A DNA stretch of 22,065 nucleotides. Source: Phoronis australis. Taxonomy: Eukaryota > Phoronida > Phoronidae. The DNA lies in contig NMRA01000061.1 in the NCBI GenBank assembly GCA_002633005.1, positions 175,909-197,973 on the forward strand, written 5' to 3'. A program made the translations under genes and the position numbers. This document shows positions 1 through 9,107 of the stretch, one piece after another; the stretch's first letter is position 1; every line of letters begins with the position of its first letter. The notes under the pieces were generated by a model, which made no database searches, was not told the origin of the DNA, and worked only from the letters and a program-made list of their open reading frames with translations.

Positions 1-233
1 TTTTTGTGCAAAAATATAAGATATATTCGAATTATTTTACTGTAAATTTCCCATTCAGGTGATCTTACACTAAGCTAAAAAATAGTTGAAATAATTTTGA
101 AATGGTTTTTTGTTTGACTGTCAACTGCTGTTCAAGACTTGATTCGGTGTCACAAAATGATTCATAGTTTTCTAAATTTTAAGTGTCAATTGCTTTCAAG
201 TCATGTTTTGTAACTTATTGCTTCTTAATTCAG

Positions 234-545
234 GTTATCAAGTCAACAATATGAATAATCTTAATTTGAGAAGTAAGCTATGTTGGATTGTGAAGCTTCA
301 AGCCTCCAATTCTTGTTCCTTGCAACTTCCTATTTTTTTAAATGATGCTGGTGTAAGGAAACACTATTCCATCACCATGGTAATTGTACATGTATGTCCA
401 CTTTCATACATGCATCATGGAAACTGTTGCTGTTGAATAGTGTTTGTAATGCTAATTGTTGTAAAGTATTGTGCATTTTAAGTAACTTATTATGTTAAGT
501 TTGAATCATTTTGGGTTAATGAATAAAAAATGATAACATGTTGTG
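234..545 (+). other. possible terminal exon / 3' UTR with poly(A) signal
   Basis: A pyrimidine-rich stretch ends in CAG at 231-233 (ttcttaattcag), which is a plausible splice acceptor. About 290 bases later there is a canonical AATAAA at 522-527, followed by a GT-rich stretch (tgttgtgttgg, about 540-550) as expected of a cleavage/polyadenylation region. No recognisable protein is encoded: the open stretch at 203-436 has no family signature. It could be the 3' UTR of a gene lying upstream of the window. Chance occurrence in AT-rich DNA is an equally serious alternative. Confidence 0.25.
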
Positions 546-550
546 TTGGA

Positions 551-1390
551 CTTGTCATACTTATGTGCTCGAACGAGGCCCCTTTTGGAGAACTGGAAAA
601 AGGTCTGCCTCAGTCACAGAAGCACGAATTCCGAAAAAGTAGAAAATGAGACAATATTCCACTAGTAAGACAGAAAGTACTAAAATTTAGCGTCTGCAAT
701 TCATAGCTCTGAACATACCCACTGAATCTTATAGTAAAAGATAGACATTCCCAAAAATTCCAGCCCCCCATTCTTTTAGGCTTGGTGCGCTCATACAAAG
801 TCTGGGAAATTGAAAGCCAACAACTTTGCACAGTTCGCCAGAAGTACCCAAGTTCTAAATAAACCTCGTTTGAGCGAGCGCTGTGGCCAGCGACCAGTTA
901 GGCATTAGGGTAGCCTTGGCGCAAACCTGTATAGACCTACTAACAAGCTGTATTTTGACGATAGTCTTCACTGGTAGCTGGTGACTCCAGGCTAACTAAG
1001 GTCTGCCGCGGCAGTGTGACACAGGACTAACCAGCCCGTAATTTCATGCAAGTGGCTGAAACTACCCTTGAATATATGCAGCATTTATGATTTGACCATT
1101 TTACTTCGACAAAACAGCTTGCAATAGCATGCATGTACCGTTCGCCAGTGTCTGGTCTCGATCCGCACCGGGTCCGATAGGCTGCGGTCCCGAGTCTGGC
1201 AAAATAATTTCTGTCAAAATTTACTCGCTACATTTCTTCAGCAAATTCGATAAAATTGTCCGTAGTTTGATTTTATTAAAATTAAGGCGCGCTGTCGATT
1301 ATTTTATCCCCGTTTGCTGGCTGGTAACAGTACAGGCACTGCTCCAGTCGCACTGACGGCGTTTTCTCAGCCTGCGTTCCCGAATGAATC
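551..1390. other. no recognisable gene
   Basis: No coding region, RNA gene or element could be identified on either strand. The open stretches at 610-831 (minus) and 1129-1356 (plus) have no family signature. The segment becomes GC-richer and CpG-containing from about 860 on, leading into the promoter candidate near 1393. Confidence 0.4.
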
Positions 1391-1392
1391 GT

Positions 1393-1451
1393 ACTTCCGG
1401 GTTCGCGGCGAGTTCAAAATGGCGGTGGTTCTTCGGGTGCGAATTGTGAGT
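1393..1451 (+). promoter_or_regulatory. candidate TATA-less promoter and first coding exon
   Basis: An ETS-type core, ACTTCCGGG, lies at 1393-1401. A YY1-type AAAATGGCGG follows at 1416-1425, its ATG (1419) inside the motif as in many housekeeping promoters. Nine codons are open from this ATG (residues MAVVLRVRI) before a strong donor-like GTGAGT at 1446-1451; without splicing the frame stops 15 codons after the ATG. Both motif classes are known for short TATA-less metazoan promoters. If real, the gypsy remnant at 1560-3210 would sit in antisense orientation in its first intron. No later exon was recognised in the window, so this stays a candidate. Confidence 0.3.
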
Positions 1452-1572
1452 GGCGCGTTCATTTAAACTTTTTTCGATTACGGATCTTGTATTAGTTATG
1501 GGGTAAGTACTTCTTGGATCCTTATAACATCCTCTAACGATGTAATAAGGGTTAACAACGCGTGAGAGAAGG

Positions 1573-2360
1573 ACTTTAAATGTAAGCAAGGGAACACTGT
1601 GGATGCATTTCAATATTCCAGTATCCACATGACTGATCTAGTGCCGAGAAATACCTACACCCATTTAGCTGCGTTATTACTTCCTCCCACAGCCCTGTTT
1701 AACGGTTTAGGATCAAGACACACCCTTAGCTGGCCGTTCGGTTTTGGGGTACACACTAGGCTGTTTACCCCGGGCGTGGCTTCCTGTTGGTTCTTGATAA
1801 TTCCAAGCTCTTCCACGCGGTTGAGTTCCATCAGAAGTTGTTTTTGACAGCAGGTGGTACTCTTCTTAGGGGGCATACCACTGGTGGGACAGTTTCATCT
1901 ATCTGAATTTTATATTTGTAGTCCTTCAATTTCATAACTCCTGTAAAAACATCCTTGGCGTCTTCAATAACCTGCTTTGTAGAGATAACTCTGATCTGCC
2001 TGTCTCGTTTGACACAATTCTCTTTTCCTGACTTGACTTCTCTTATGTCGAAGTCACCGTGACAATCTTTGCAAGTACCGGGCTCATCGCAAGGTATTTT
2101 CACTATGTTTATTGCTTTGCAGAACCTCAACGAGAATAGATTGTTTCCAAAATCTGAGACAAAAAGGGTACCCTATGTCCAGCGACGTTGTTGTGGAAAA
2201 CACGACCAATCCAAAACTTGCCATGATTGGTGAAACTTTTACCACCATAACCAGTCAGTTTGACAGCGGATTTCGGGAGTTTATTGAGTGCATCGGCCCT
2301 GTACAGCTTCTTATATGTGGCAATATTCAGGAGATTAACTTGGGCTCCAGTATCAATTTG
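1573..2360 (-). pseudogene. pol: gypsy pol remnant: protease and N-terminal reverse transcriptase
   Basis: The protease active-site motif IDTGAQVNLL begins near 2357. It is in the -1 frame relative to the zinc-knuckle frame, and a TAG lies 15 bases before the DTG codons. After a linker containing DVFTG (about 1935) and PVVCPLRRVP, the frame changes inside 1831-1876. The RT finger region follows, with ELNRVEELGIIKNQQEAT and KPNGQLRVCLDPKPLNRA. After another frame change comes LDQSCGYWNIEMHPQCS (about 1640-1590), the block carrying the first catalytic aspartate. A TAA at 1578-1576 then ends it, and similarity is lost by about 1560. The second catalytic box (YxDD), RNase H and integrase are missing, so no active enzyme can be made. 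Confidence 0.82.
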
Positions 2361-2611
2361 CCCTTCAGCCTAACTTGTCTCCCTGGTGTCTCGATCCTAA
2401 AAACAGCAAATTGGGTATCTGGCCCAAGGTCATCATCAAAATGGATTTCACCTGCCTGGGTCTCCACGGTCTCAACTGACGCACTGTCATACTCGTCGCA
2501 AAACAAATTTTCCTCTACAGAAGATTGATAACTGGCTCCAGCTTCGTGCAGTTGTTTCACATGGTTTCTTCTCTTTTCGGTTTCCCGCTTTTCAGGTTTA
2601 GTAATGAGATG

Positions 2612-3210
2612 ACAGCACCGCTCAAAATGGTTCGTCTGTTTGCAGCGGTTGCATTTCTTCCCGAACGCTGGACATCGCTTTGGTGGGTGCATATATCCAC
2701 ATTTCGAGCAATCAATTAATCTGTCGTGTGCGAGTTTGTCGAAGTTCATCAGAACACTGCGTGATCTCCTGCCTCACTTTATCAACTTCTCGTATGTGCC
2801 GTTGTACTGCCTCCGTCGCCCTTGCCGTGTCCAATACTTGAGTACTTGTCGCGGTCTTTGGGAGGGCATAAACTTTTTCCAAAATATTAACATCTTTGAA
2901 TCCATATTTATGGGCTTCAGTCTCCATGATGCTTGAATTGTCATTTGGATGTTCACATTGCTGTAACAACTTCCTTATCCGATCATAAAATTGATCAACA
3001 GTCTCATCGGCTTGCCGCTTGACAAACTTTAATTTCATCCGTGATGCATTCCACCATCCTTCTGTGCCTTCCTTCTTGGCACAAATGCTATCGAAAAACG
3101 TCCACAGGGTTTCATCTTCTCGTTATCATTACCATCAAAGGGGTGGTTTGCATGTTTCATGCATGCTTCTGGACCCATCCACATTAATACCTTATCGATT
3201 TGACTTGGTA
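2612..3210 (-). pseudogene. gag: gypsy gag remnant with zinc knuckles
   Basis: Gag packages element RNA in cytoplasmic particles. The capsid-like part has the motif WWNASRMKLKFVKRQ near 3055-3020, then a helical stretch with DQFYDRIRKLLQQC and ILEKVYALP. Nucleocapsid-like sequence follows from 2710, with two CCHC-type knuckles: CSKCGYMHPPKRC, then CNRCKQTNHFERCC. The PAFGKKC linker between them is usual for metazoan gypsy elements. At least two frame changes interrupt it: one near a T-run around 3105, another around 2712-2749 between the capsid and knuckle parts. The knuckle frame runs on to 2327, past the start of protease in another frame. It is a broken gene. Confidence 0.8.
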
Positions 3211-3299
3211 TTTTTTTTCAAGTCCTTCTTAACAATTCAGAATTTTCTGTGTCAGTGTTTTAAACCGAATGTATTCGTCATATAGTTTTTTACTACAAA

Positions 3300-5160
3300 A
3301 TTCAAGTTGTTTCGGCATTTTTACACCGTGTAAACGAACCTTTCCTGTGGCTTCTATTTCTTCTGTCGAGGCTATTTTGTTTGTTTAAGCTTACCGTTAA
3401 ATTTACAACTGTCTTTTAGTTTAAAGAAACTTGCTGCTGATCCATCACATCGAGGTCACCATGTAGAATTAAGATAAAGACATATTAATAAATATATTCC
3501 AATAATATTCAACTACAAACATAACATTCCAAATCAGAGACGTTCTGCTAGAACGCGTCATCATGAACGTGATGTTAAATATCGCGTATGCGACATGTGT
3601 AATAGTGCATTTTGTATATTCTCTTCCGCAAGGAGAAGCAGCTTGAGTCGTTGCATCATTGTTTATAGACAACAGGGCTGGGTTGCATAAAACTTAAGGT
3701 AGGTGTATACACTGGTCAAATCTCCAGGTTCCTAACTAAAATGAGTAAAAAGGGAGTTTTAACTAGTTAGACATCACTATGTAAGTGACAACAATCGAAA
3801 AAAAGTTTTTTGTAGTTCGCTTTTTTAAAAAATCGTATTTTTTAATTTCCAAAAAAATCAATTTTACCTCGATTTTTTTGCAAAATGCACAGGGATTATC
3901 ATCAACTGTTTCCTTACGCAATATTCTACTTATTCATACCAAATATATGTACAAAATCATTATGATCTTGATTTTGTGGCATTTTTTGCGTGTGAGTTGG
4001 GGCAAGCACGCCACTTTTTGTCATTTGGTCACTTTCCGTCTAATAACTAAAAATCTGGTCCATGTACCAAAAAACCTGGCACGCGATTTTCTTTCAGTCC
4101 TAGAGGATTTCAAATTTTCAAATTTCGTAAAAATTGACCCACGTGTTGCAGAAAAATAGGCCCGAGAATCTTGTCACTATCCTGAAATCACGAGCCGAGA
4201 AAAACAGCTTTGAAGTGAGTTAAGCGGTCATCGATTGCCACTTGAGATCAAAATTTGTTCAGTAATGCGTGGTCATTGTGTTCCAAGTTTTATTGAAGCA
4301 ATAGAAATAAAGCTGATATTTACTTCATGTTTAGAAAATGTGACATACCTGTTTGTTTACAGCGTAATTTTAATCTGATTTTTTCGAACTTGTGAAGCAC
4401 GACAGACGTCCAAAACAAATATGGCTGTCACGTGGGCTGAGCTTAGCGTTGATCTATTGTCTGCTGTACTGGTGTGCCGACCACACATTAAAACCATGTG
4501 TTGATTGTTTATACGATTCATCTGAACTCTCCACTCAGTGTAGTAAAAGACTCTCTAACTATATGACACATACCTATTTGTTAGTATTCCAATATTATCA
4601 TCAACCAATATATGTGTTACATGTATATCAAATCGCTGCGTTACTGTCTACATGACAATATTGTCGACGAGGATAAAGAACTACTTTCATAGTAATGGTT
4701 CAACATTTTTATGTGCCTGTACCGAATGGTTTTTGGGATAAGAAAATATCACTTTATGCGCAAATAGCGTCGCTTGGGTGAGATTCTCAAGTTACCAAAG
4801 TTTCTTATATTGCTTTCCTCTAAAATCGTATAATCATGAGTTTTAATTCAGGGATACGTTTGAATCTATGCACTAGAAAATTTTTGTTATGTTGAACACT
4901 GGGTTATTTCTCTAATTCTTTGGGTTACGGCCAGTGGCAAGTTAAAAAGTCCCCTGGGTTTGACAGCCTAGTTTCTCCACGGCGCGTTCCCAGCACAGAC
5001 CCACGGTTTATCTGCAGACTACTCTGACGGCATGTAGTTGTATATGTGTTGCACGCGGCTTATCTTCACAGCGCGTACATGCACTCTCATCGAATCGTGC
5101 AACACCACCCACGTCGACGCTCAGCGTCCTCTCGCAAAACACCTCACCTTACCGACTTCT
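3300..5160. other. AT-rich sequence, nothing assigned
   Basis: No gene, RNA or element could be supported. The segment has homopolymer-rich stretches (T/A runs at 3800-3880) and one 124-codon open stretch at 3785-4159 with no family signature and biased low-complexity composition. A short ATG-started stretch near 4421 (MAVTWAELS..., 25 codons, with an E-box CACGTG inside) was seen but has no nearby splice donor. Confidence 0.4.
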
Positions 5161-5214
5161 CTTGTACACGCATAATTGACCTATCGCCAGGATTATGACA
5201 GAAGGCTTAATTGA

Positions 5215-5272
5215 CCAATCAGAACGCAGCATTCTTGACACACCTTCGTCTGCGTTTCCAAGCCGCCATTTT
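5215..5272. promoter_or_regulatory. candidate promoter: CCAAT box plus YY1-type site
   Basis: A CCAAT box (GACCAATCAG, CCAAT at 5215-5219) is followed 43 bases later by GCCGCCATTTT (5262-5272), the reverse complement of a YY1-type AAAATGGCGGC. On the minus strand the YY1 motif contains an ATG (5269-5267) that stays open for 16 codons (MAAWKRRRRC...). A weak donor-like GTGTGT lies inside that stretch. The pairing resembles short metazoan promoters, possibly bidirectional. No adjacent gene was recognised, so function is inferred from motifs only. Confidence 0.25.
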
Positions 5273-5360
5273 ACCCAACAAACCACACGTAGTCGAGTAA
5301 AACTTACTTTAGTCTATAGCGCAAGAAATTGTGCGCGTAGAATAGTGAAACGGTGTTGAT

Positions 5361-6265
5361 ATGGGGTGTGTTATCCCGACAGCCGTTATGCTGCTCCAGA
5401 ATAATATTCCGTCATTTTTGCATGTCCTAAGCCGAAAAGTGATGTCGAAAGACATAAACTACTGTGGATCAAACTTGGCTGTACGGCCACACGTGCTGAA
5501 CTTAGCAATGTTATTTGATTACTCAGAGGCTATAATAAACACAAATAAAATTAGTTCCAAGATACGCACTTTTTCAGCTTGGTGCAGGGCTATTTCAGAT
5601 TTTCACTCCGGAGTTTCCCACGTCTGGCCGCCTTCGTCTCGGCACCTGCTGGATCTCGATCAGCACTATAGCGATGACATTTTTATTTTATTTATTTTTT
5701 CATTTATTTCGGCTTAATGGACATCATTTTGTTCCGTATCAGAGGTAAATTTTTGTTATTCACAAACCCGTAAGCTGGCGTTCAACTGAACTTCTCTCCT
5801 GGCCAAAATTCAGAGATTCGATCGGCACTGCGAGGGGCACTGGATTGCTGAACTCAAAGCCTTGTTCGAACTGTTGTCACAAAAAAATAAACAATTGAAT
5901 TACTTTTTGATGTGGACCTCTAGTATACACAATGTCTGTAGAGTTAGAGAGAGCTCATTTCGAAGTTGTTCAAACATGATTATTTAGATTTATGAAGCTT
6001 TAAAAAAGAATTTGGGTTATTTTTGTAAATACCCTATTTTTGCAACTATCTCACCAGACTTGTAATCTGTTGTAACCATACCACAGCTTAGTGATCATGC
6101 TATTTTCAAAATTAAAAGTTACCTTTATGCAATGAAACTACAAAAAATTCATCAGAAGGTAGGCCTACAACAACAAAATACTTATTATTGGAGGTAGAAA
6201 CAGACCATTACAATTGTGATAATAGAAGAAACTGATGCATACCTTTAATCACATTTGTTTTTGGC
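5361..6265. other. no supported gene
   Basis: A 118-codon open stretch (5361-5717, plus) has no recognisable domain and ends in low-complexity T-rich sequence (5680-5709), so it is not called as a gene. An AATAAA at about 5886 has no gene attached. The perfect palindrome GTAGGCCTAC occurs at 6159-6168. Nothing else was identified. Confidence 0.35.
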
Positions 6266-6270
6266 CAAAA

Positions 6271-6477
6271 ATGAGTACGAACTTTAAAATCGGTGCATAT
6301 GTAAACGACGGCATATTTATGGACGTTTCGGTTTATAGTCTCCCAAGAAAAAATTTACAATATTCCAATCAGGTGACACAGGTGTAGAACAGACTGTACA
6401 GGTACACAAGAGATAATAAATGGAAACGTCAATCAATATTTCGCTTACACATGCGCTGATTTTAAAGTTCGTAGGCA
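6271..6477. repeat. imperfect inverted repeat (foldback/MITE-like)
   Basis: The arms, about 6271-6342 and 6410-6477, are reverse complements with small gaps. The outer 37 bases match at about 80 percent or better, including an exact 16-base block around GATTTTAAAGTTCGTA; the inner part shares AAACGT and AT-rich blocks. The roughly 70-base centre is unrelated. The structure suits a small non-autonomous foldback element. No target-site duplication was found, and the ends are blurred by divergence. Confidence 0.6.
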
Positions 6478-6768
6478 TACATTTAAACCTGGTATTTAGG
6501 TCATGGCAGAAATATAATTTTTCACCCCTGTACTTGATTTCATACTCCAATATAAGATAGTACATAGTTTTTTTCAGATTTTCTGATATACAACCGATCT
6601 TAACGGTTCTTTTGCTTTTGCCAGCCAGTCATCAAAACCAAAATACCAATTACAGTCAGTTAAAACTGAATAAATACATGTAGTATTAAAAATTATTCTT
6701 TTGTTCAGGCTAAAATGCAAAGATCACGACATTAAAACTACACAGTAAATCCGGCTCAAGCACCAACT

Positions 6769-6793
6769 ATTTATTTTATTTATTTATTTATTG
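6769..6793. repeat. (ATTT)n microsatellite
   Basis: A short run of TTTA/ATTT units. It reads as an (AAAT)n tail at the 3' end of the minus-strand LINE fragment and probably arose with that insertion. Confidence 0.8.
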
Positions 6794-6987
6794 TAATATT
6801 TGAAATGAGGGTAGCCTATTCAAGTGAAGCACTGCTTTTCAAGAGGGCCTTCAACAACAGAATGTAATACAATAAAATATAATAGGATAAAATAGTAAAA
6901 CAGTAATTAGATACAGGTAACAAAGCAATTAAAATAGGTTGATGATGATGAAACTTTGACCAAGAGGGATGAAATAAAGAGATGATA

Positions 6988-7325
6988 CTAAATAGTGCGA
7001 GCATGTACAATAATGAAAAATGACATAATTAAGGAAGGTAAGGTGTTAGAATGGGTAAGTAAATTACAGCCACTTTTCAAAATTAATTTTGTAGTAACTG
7101 AATTGAGCCGTTTAATTTCTGGGCTAAGAGAGTTCCGTATTGCAGCAACAACATAAATAAAGGATCTCTTGTCGGTCTCGGATTTCATTTTTTAAAAGAA
7201 ACGTTACCAGCAACAGAAGAATGTGTAAAGTATATAGCTTGACTGCAACTGAATTTGTGGCCCAGATATGTTGAAGCCAAGCCATTGACACATCTGTTAC
7301 ATGAAACCGGCAGAGATAAATTTAT
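6988..7325 (-). pseudogene. LINE ORF2 C-terminal remnant
   Basis: This is the coding part of the LINE fragment. Two blocks in different frames belong to one original ORF: the LPV/CVNGLA block (7325-about 7195) and the RSFIYVVAAIRNSLSPEI block (7188 downwards). The expected A-x-x-W-N-S-L tryptophan is replaced (AAIRNSL). The last segment, LLTHSNTLPSLIMSF, ends near 6988. Endonuclease and reverse transcriptase catalytic domains lie outside the copy. It has no function as it stands. Confidence 0.65.
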
Positions 7326-7329
7326 TTCT

Positions 7330-8058
7330 TATTATTTTAATACAATGTGAAACATGAGATTGCATCGACTTATATAAATATCAGGATTACTTAATAATCA
7401 CTGAAACAATGTATACACTAAGCATCAGAATGGCATGTCCAGACTGTATAATATGTCTAAATATCAATGAAGTATGTATAATAATATACTTTATAAAACC
7501 CCTTATAATATCATACAACACTTGTTTAAGTTTAGATCAGCTACAAAAGAAACAACAGCAACAAGTCATTGGCCTGGTCCACAACATTAGAAATGAACCC
7601 GAAGGTTACACAAAAAAGAAATGAGCAGAGCATGATGTAGTATAAGTGACTTTGTTATTACGGACACACACGGACGACCATCTTACGATTGTAGATCGAC
7701 GTAGTTTCAGTGTTCCCAAAAAACCTAGTTTATTCTTATTATTCTACACATGATAGAAAAGATAAGCCTGGCAACTGCTTTACTGTTTAAAAGTGCAACT
7801 CGAAACCATAATGAATGAATGAACAATGGACCCCAAGGACAACAATTCAGCTTAAAATCGAGCTCTCGGCACAAATATCAGTCACCAGGGGGTAGGTAAG
7901 GTCATTACATCGCCCTGAATGCTGAAGAAGTTACGTGAAATTAACGAACAATAAGTCCAAGGGACACGGATCTTACAAATTCCACCTGATATCTCCCATG
8001 CTATTTTTGCAATTGTCACTCACCAGGTCACGCACTTCACTCAGTCTCGTGCTTGTCC
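7330..8058. other. no supported gene
   Basis: AT-rich sequence. An open stretch at 7409-7624 (plus) is low-complexity near its end (lysine/glutamine runs) and has no family signature. No RNA gene or element end was recognised. Confidence 0.4.
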
Positions 8059-8195
8059 CTCGCTGGTTCCCTGCGTGCCGCTAGGTGGGGCTGTAGCCGC
8101 GCCAGCACGCTCGCTGGTTCCCTGCGTGCCGCTAGGTGGGGCGGTAGCCGCGCCAGCACGTGCTGGCTGGGCTGAGCACGCAGGGAACCAGCGAG
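8059..8195. repeat. GC-rich 51-bp tandem duplication with inverted copy
   Basis: Two 51-base units, 8059-8109 and 8110-8160, differ at one base (T/G). A perfect 20-base inverted copy of the unit start CTCGCTGGTTCCCTGCGTGC (8110-8129) lies at 8176-8195. Between them is a 16-base perfect palindrome, GCCAGCACGTGCTGGC (8152-8167), centred on an E-box CACGTG. Each unit contains CCGCTAGGTGGGGC (8078-8091, 8129-8142), close to the CTCF core. The 113-codon open stretch over it (8075-8416) is just the repeat translated (PLGGAVAAPAR twice) and is not called as a gene. Confidence 0.85.
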
Positions 8196-8417
8196 CGCCA
8201 GCACGCAGGTGTCACTTAATTTTCCTCGGATATTTTTTTACACCGGCGTTTCTGATTGGCTGGTCGAATTCTCAACAGGCAGCGCTTTACGCAAACAAAC
8301 TGGCACGACTGATGGACTCGTGTAAATGTGGTTTGTTGTACAGACAAATCGGTGCTAAAAATTTATGTTCAGTAAATGTGAAGCCTAGAAATTGTCATAA
8401 CCCTAAATCGTCGTGAG

Positions 8418-8459
8418 AGACCGTCCGGAGTTGGTATATGGTGCAACTCAGGACGGTCT
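8418..8459. repeat. 42-base hairpin
   Basis: AGACCGTCC (8418-8426) and GAGTTG (8428-8433) pair with CAACTC (8444-8449) and GGACGGTCT (8451-8459). This gives a 15-bp stem interrupted only by a G/A mismatch, with a 10-base loop (gtatatggtg). The stem is too short for a typical animal pre-miRNA. It may be a remnant of a transposon end. Confidence 0.75.
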
Positions 8460-8475
8460 GGGGTCAACAGAAAAC

Positions 8476-8490
8476 CACAGTTCAACTGTG
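8476..8490. repeat. 7-bp near-palindrome CACAGTTCAACTGTG
   Basis: Perfect 7-base arms surround a single central base, 16 bases after the 8418-8459 hairpin. It may simply be a protein-binding dyad or chance. Confidence 0.6.
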
Positions 8491-8872
8491 AGTCTACACC
8501 AATGTGATAAACGAGAGTAGTTTTACGTGCTGCGTCAGCTGCAGACGTGCTTATCACTTTTATGACACACAATGTTTGACTGGGCAAAGCATTTTCAAAA
8601 TAACGTGGATAAATCAGTGGAGTGTGAGACCCCTGAGGTCCCTGTCAAGTCCCCACGAGAATTCTACGTTATGTGATTGTGACTTCGGAATGCATCTTAA
8701 TTTCTACTGTCGATGACTTTTGTTTCCGATAGTGTCCTGTAATCATACAGTATGAATAACACATCGGTTAAATCGGCCAGATATGTGTTTATTGTACATG
8801 TATGTGCTTCGAGCACGCGGCTATTAAACATCACTGCAGAAAACGAAATAGTTGCTGCGACGCCACCATGCA

Positions 8873-9107
8873 CAGTGGCAGATCTACGATTTCAGTAAGG
8901 GGGGGGTTTAGGATTCGAGAGAATCCAAGGCGCGTAGCGCCGAGGAGAAGGAAGGTCGCGAGAGGGTTTCCCTCCTCCCGTGTAAGATTTTTTTGGATTT
9001 TTAGTAGCTGATTTCGTTTTTCTGGCGATTTTTTCCAGTTTTTATTTTGGATCCTGTCCCGAGGGGGGGTTTAAACCCCCTGAACCCCCCCTGTAGGTCC
9101 GCCTCTG
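8873..9107. mobile_element. hAT-like MITE with terminal inverted repeats
   Basis: The left end CAGTGGCAGATCTAC (8873-8887) and the reverse complement of the right end, CAGAGGCGGACCTAC (9107-9093), match at 12 of 15 positions. Both run into G-rich (left) or C-rich (right) tracts. This CAGNGGCGGATCNA...GGGGGG form is the familiar end of many animal hAT-type non-autonomous elements. The element is 235 bases, has no transposase, and is flanked on both sides by ATGCA (8868-8872 and 9108-9112). hAT elements usually make 8-base duplications, so the 5-base match is either partial decay or chance. A perfect GGGGGTTTAAACCCCC palindrome lies at 9065-9080. Confidence 0.75.

Larger units (their letters stand above)
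1560..3210 (-). mobile_element. degraded Ty3/gypsy LTR retrotransposon (gag-pro-RT part)
   Basis: Read on the minus strand, the order is a gag capsid-like region (about 3210-2712), two nucleocapsid zinc knuckles (2710-2612), an aspartic protease DTGA motif (2354-2343), a protease-RT linker with PVV.P.RRVP (about 1900-1840), and the start of reverse transcriptase (1850-1575). The order is that of Ty3/gypsy. The pieces lie in different frames with stops between them, and RT ends after its first catalytic region: the YxDD box, RNase H and integrase are absent. No LTRs or target-site duplication were seen. The copy is therefore truncated and inactive. Confidence 0.85.
6769..7325 (-). mobile_element. 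5'-truncated non-LTR retrotransposon (CR1/jockey-type) 3' end
   Basis: On the minus strand the fragment starts with SLPV, then RCVNGLASTYLGHKF (about 7295-7250), the conserved region after the reverse transcriptase domain in CR1/jockey-type LINE ORF2 (usually LHWLPV...C.NGLAP.YL). After a frame change comes DKRSFIYVVAAIRNSLSPEI (about 7175-7115), matching the usual RSF.YAAP..WNSLP block. A 3' UTR follows, ending in an (AAAT)n tract at 6793-6769. The orientation and microsatellite tail fit target-primed insertion. The roughly 15 residues normally found between LPV and the C.NGLAP block are missing, so the copy carries an internal deletion as well as 5' truncation. Confidence 0.72.
8200..8872. 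other. non-coding, with CCAAT-like box and small hairpins
   Basis: There is an inverted CCAAT box (ATTGG, 8255-8259, in CTGATTGGCTGG). Two hairpins follow (8418-8459 and 8476-8490, listed separately). No protein family was recognised in the open stretches on either strand (8369-8587 minus, 8504-8716 plus). Confidence 0.4.

Noticed and set aside
2327-2360. Programmed -1 frameshift between gypsy zinc-knuckle frame and protease
   Set aside because: The protease motif is in the -1 frame, but the overlap after the last TAG is only about 15 bases and shows no slippery heptamer in the right phase. Several other frame breaks in the copy point to plain decay.
2112-2528. 138-codon plus-strand open stretch
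   Set aside because: It lies antisense to the clear gypsy gag-pro region and has no family signature of its own.
5361-5717. 118-codon open stretch near the CCAAT/YY1 motifs
   Set aside because: No domain or plausible composition was recognised; it ends in low-complexity T-rich sequence and has no splice signals.
8075-8416. 113-codon open stretch with PLGGAVAAPAR repeats
   Set aside because: The first half is the GC-rich tandem repeat translated; the second half lacks any signature.
8802-9011. 69-codon open stretch
   Set aside because: It runs through the left half of the hAT-like MITE.
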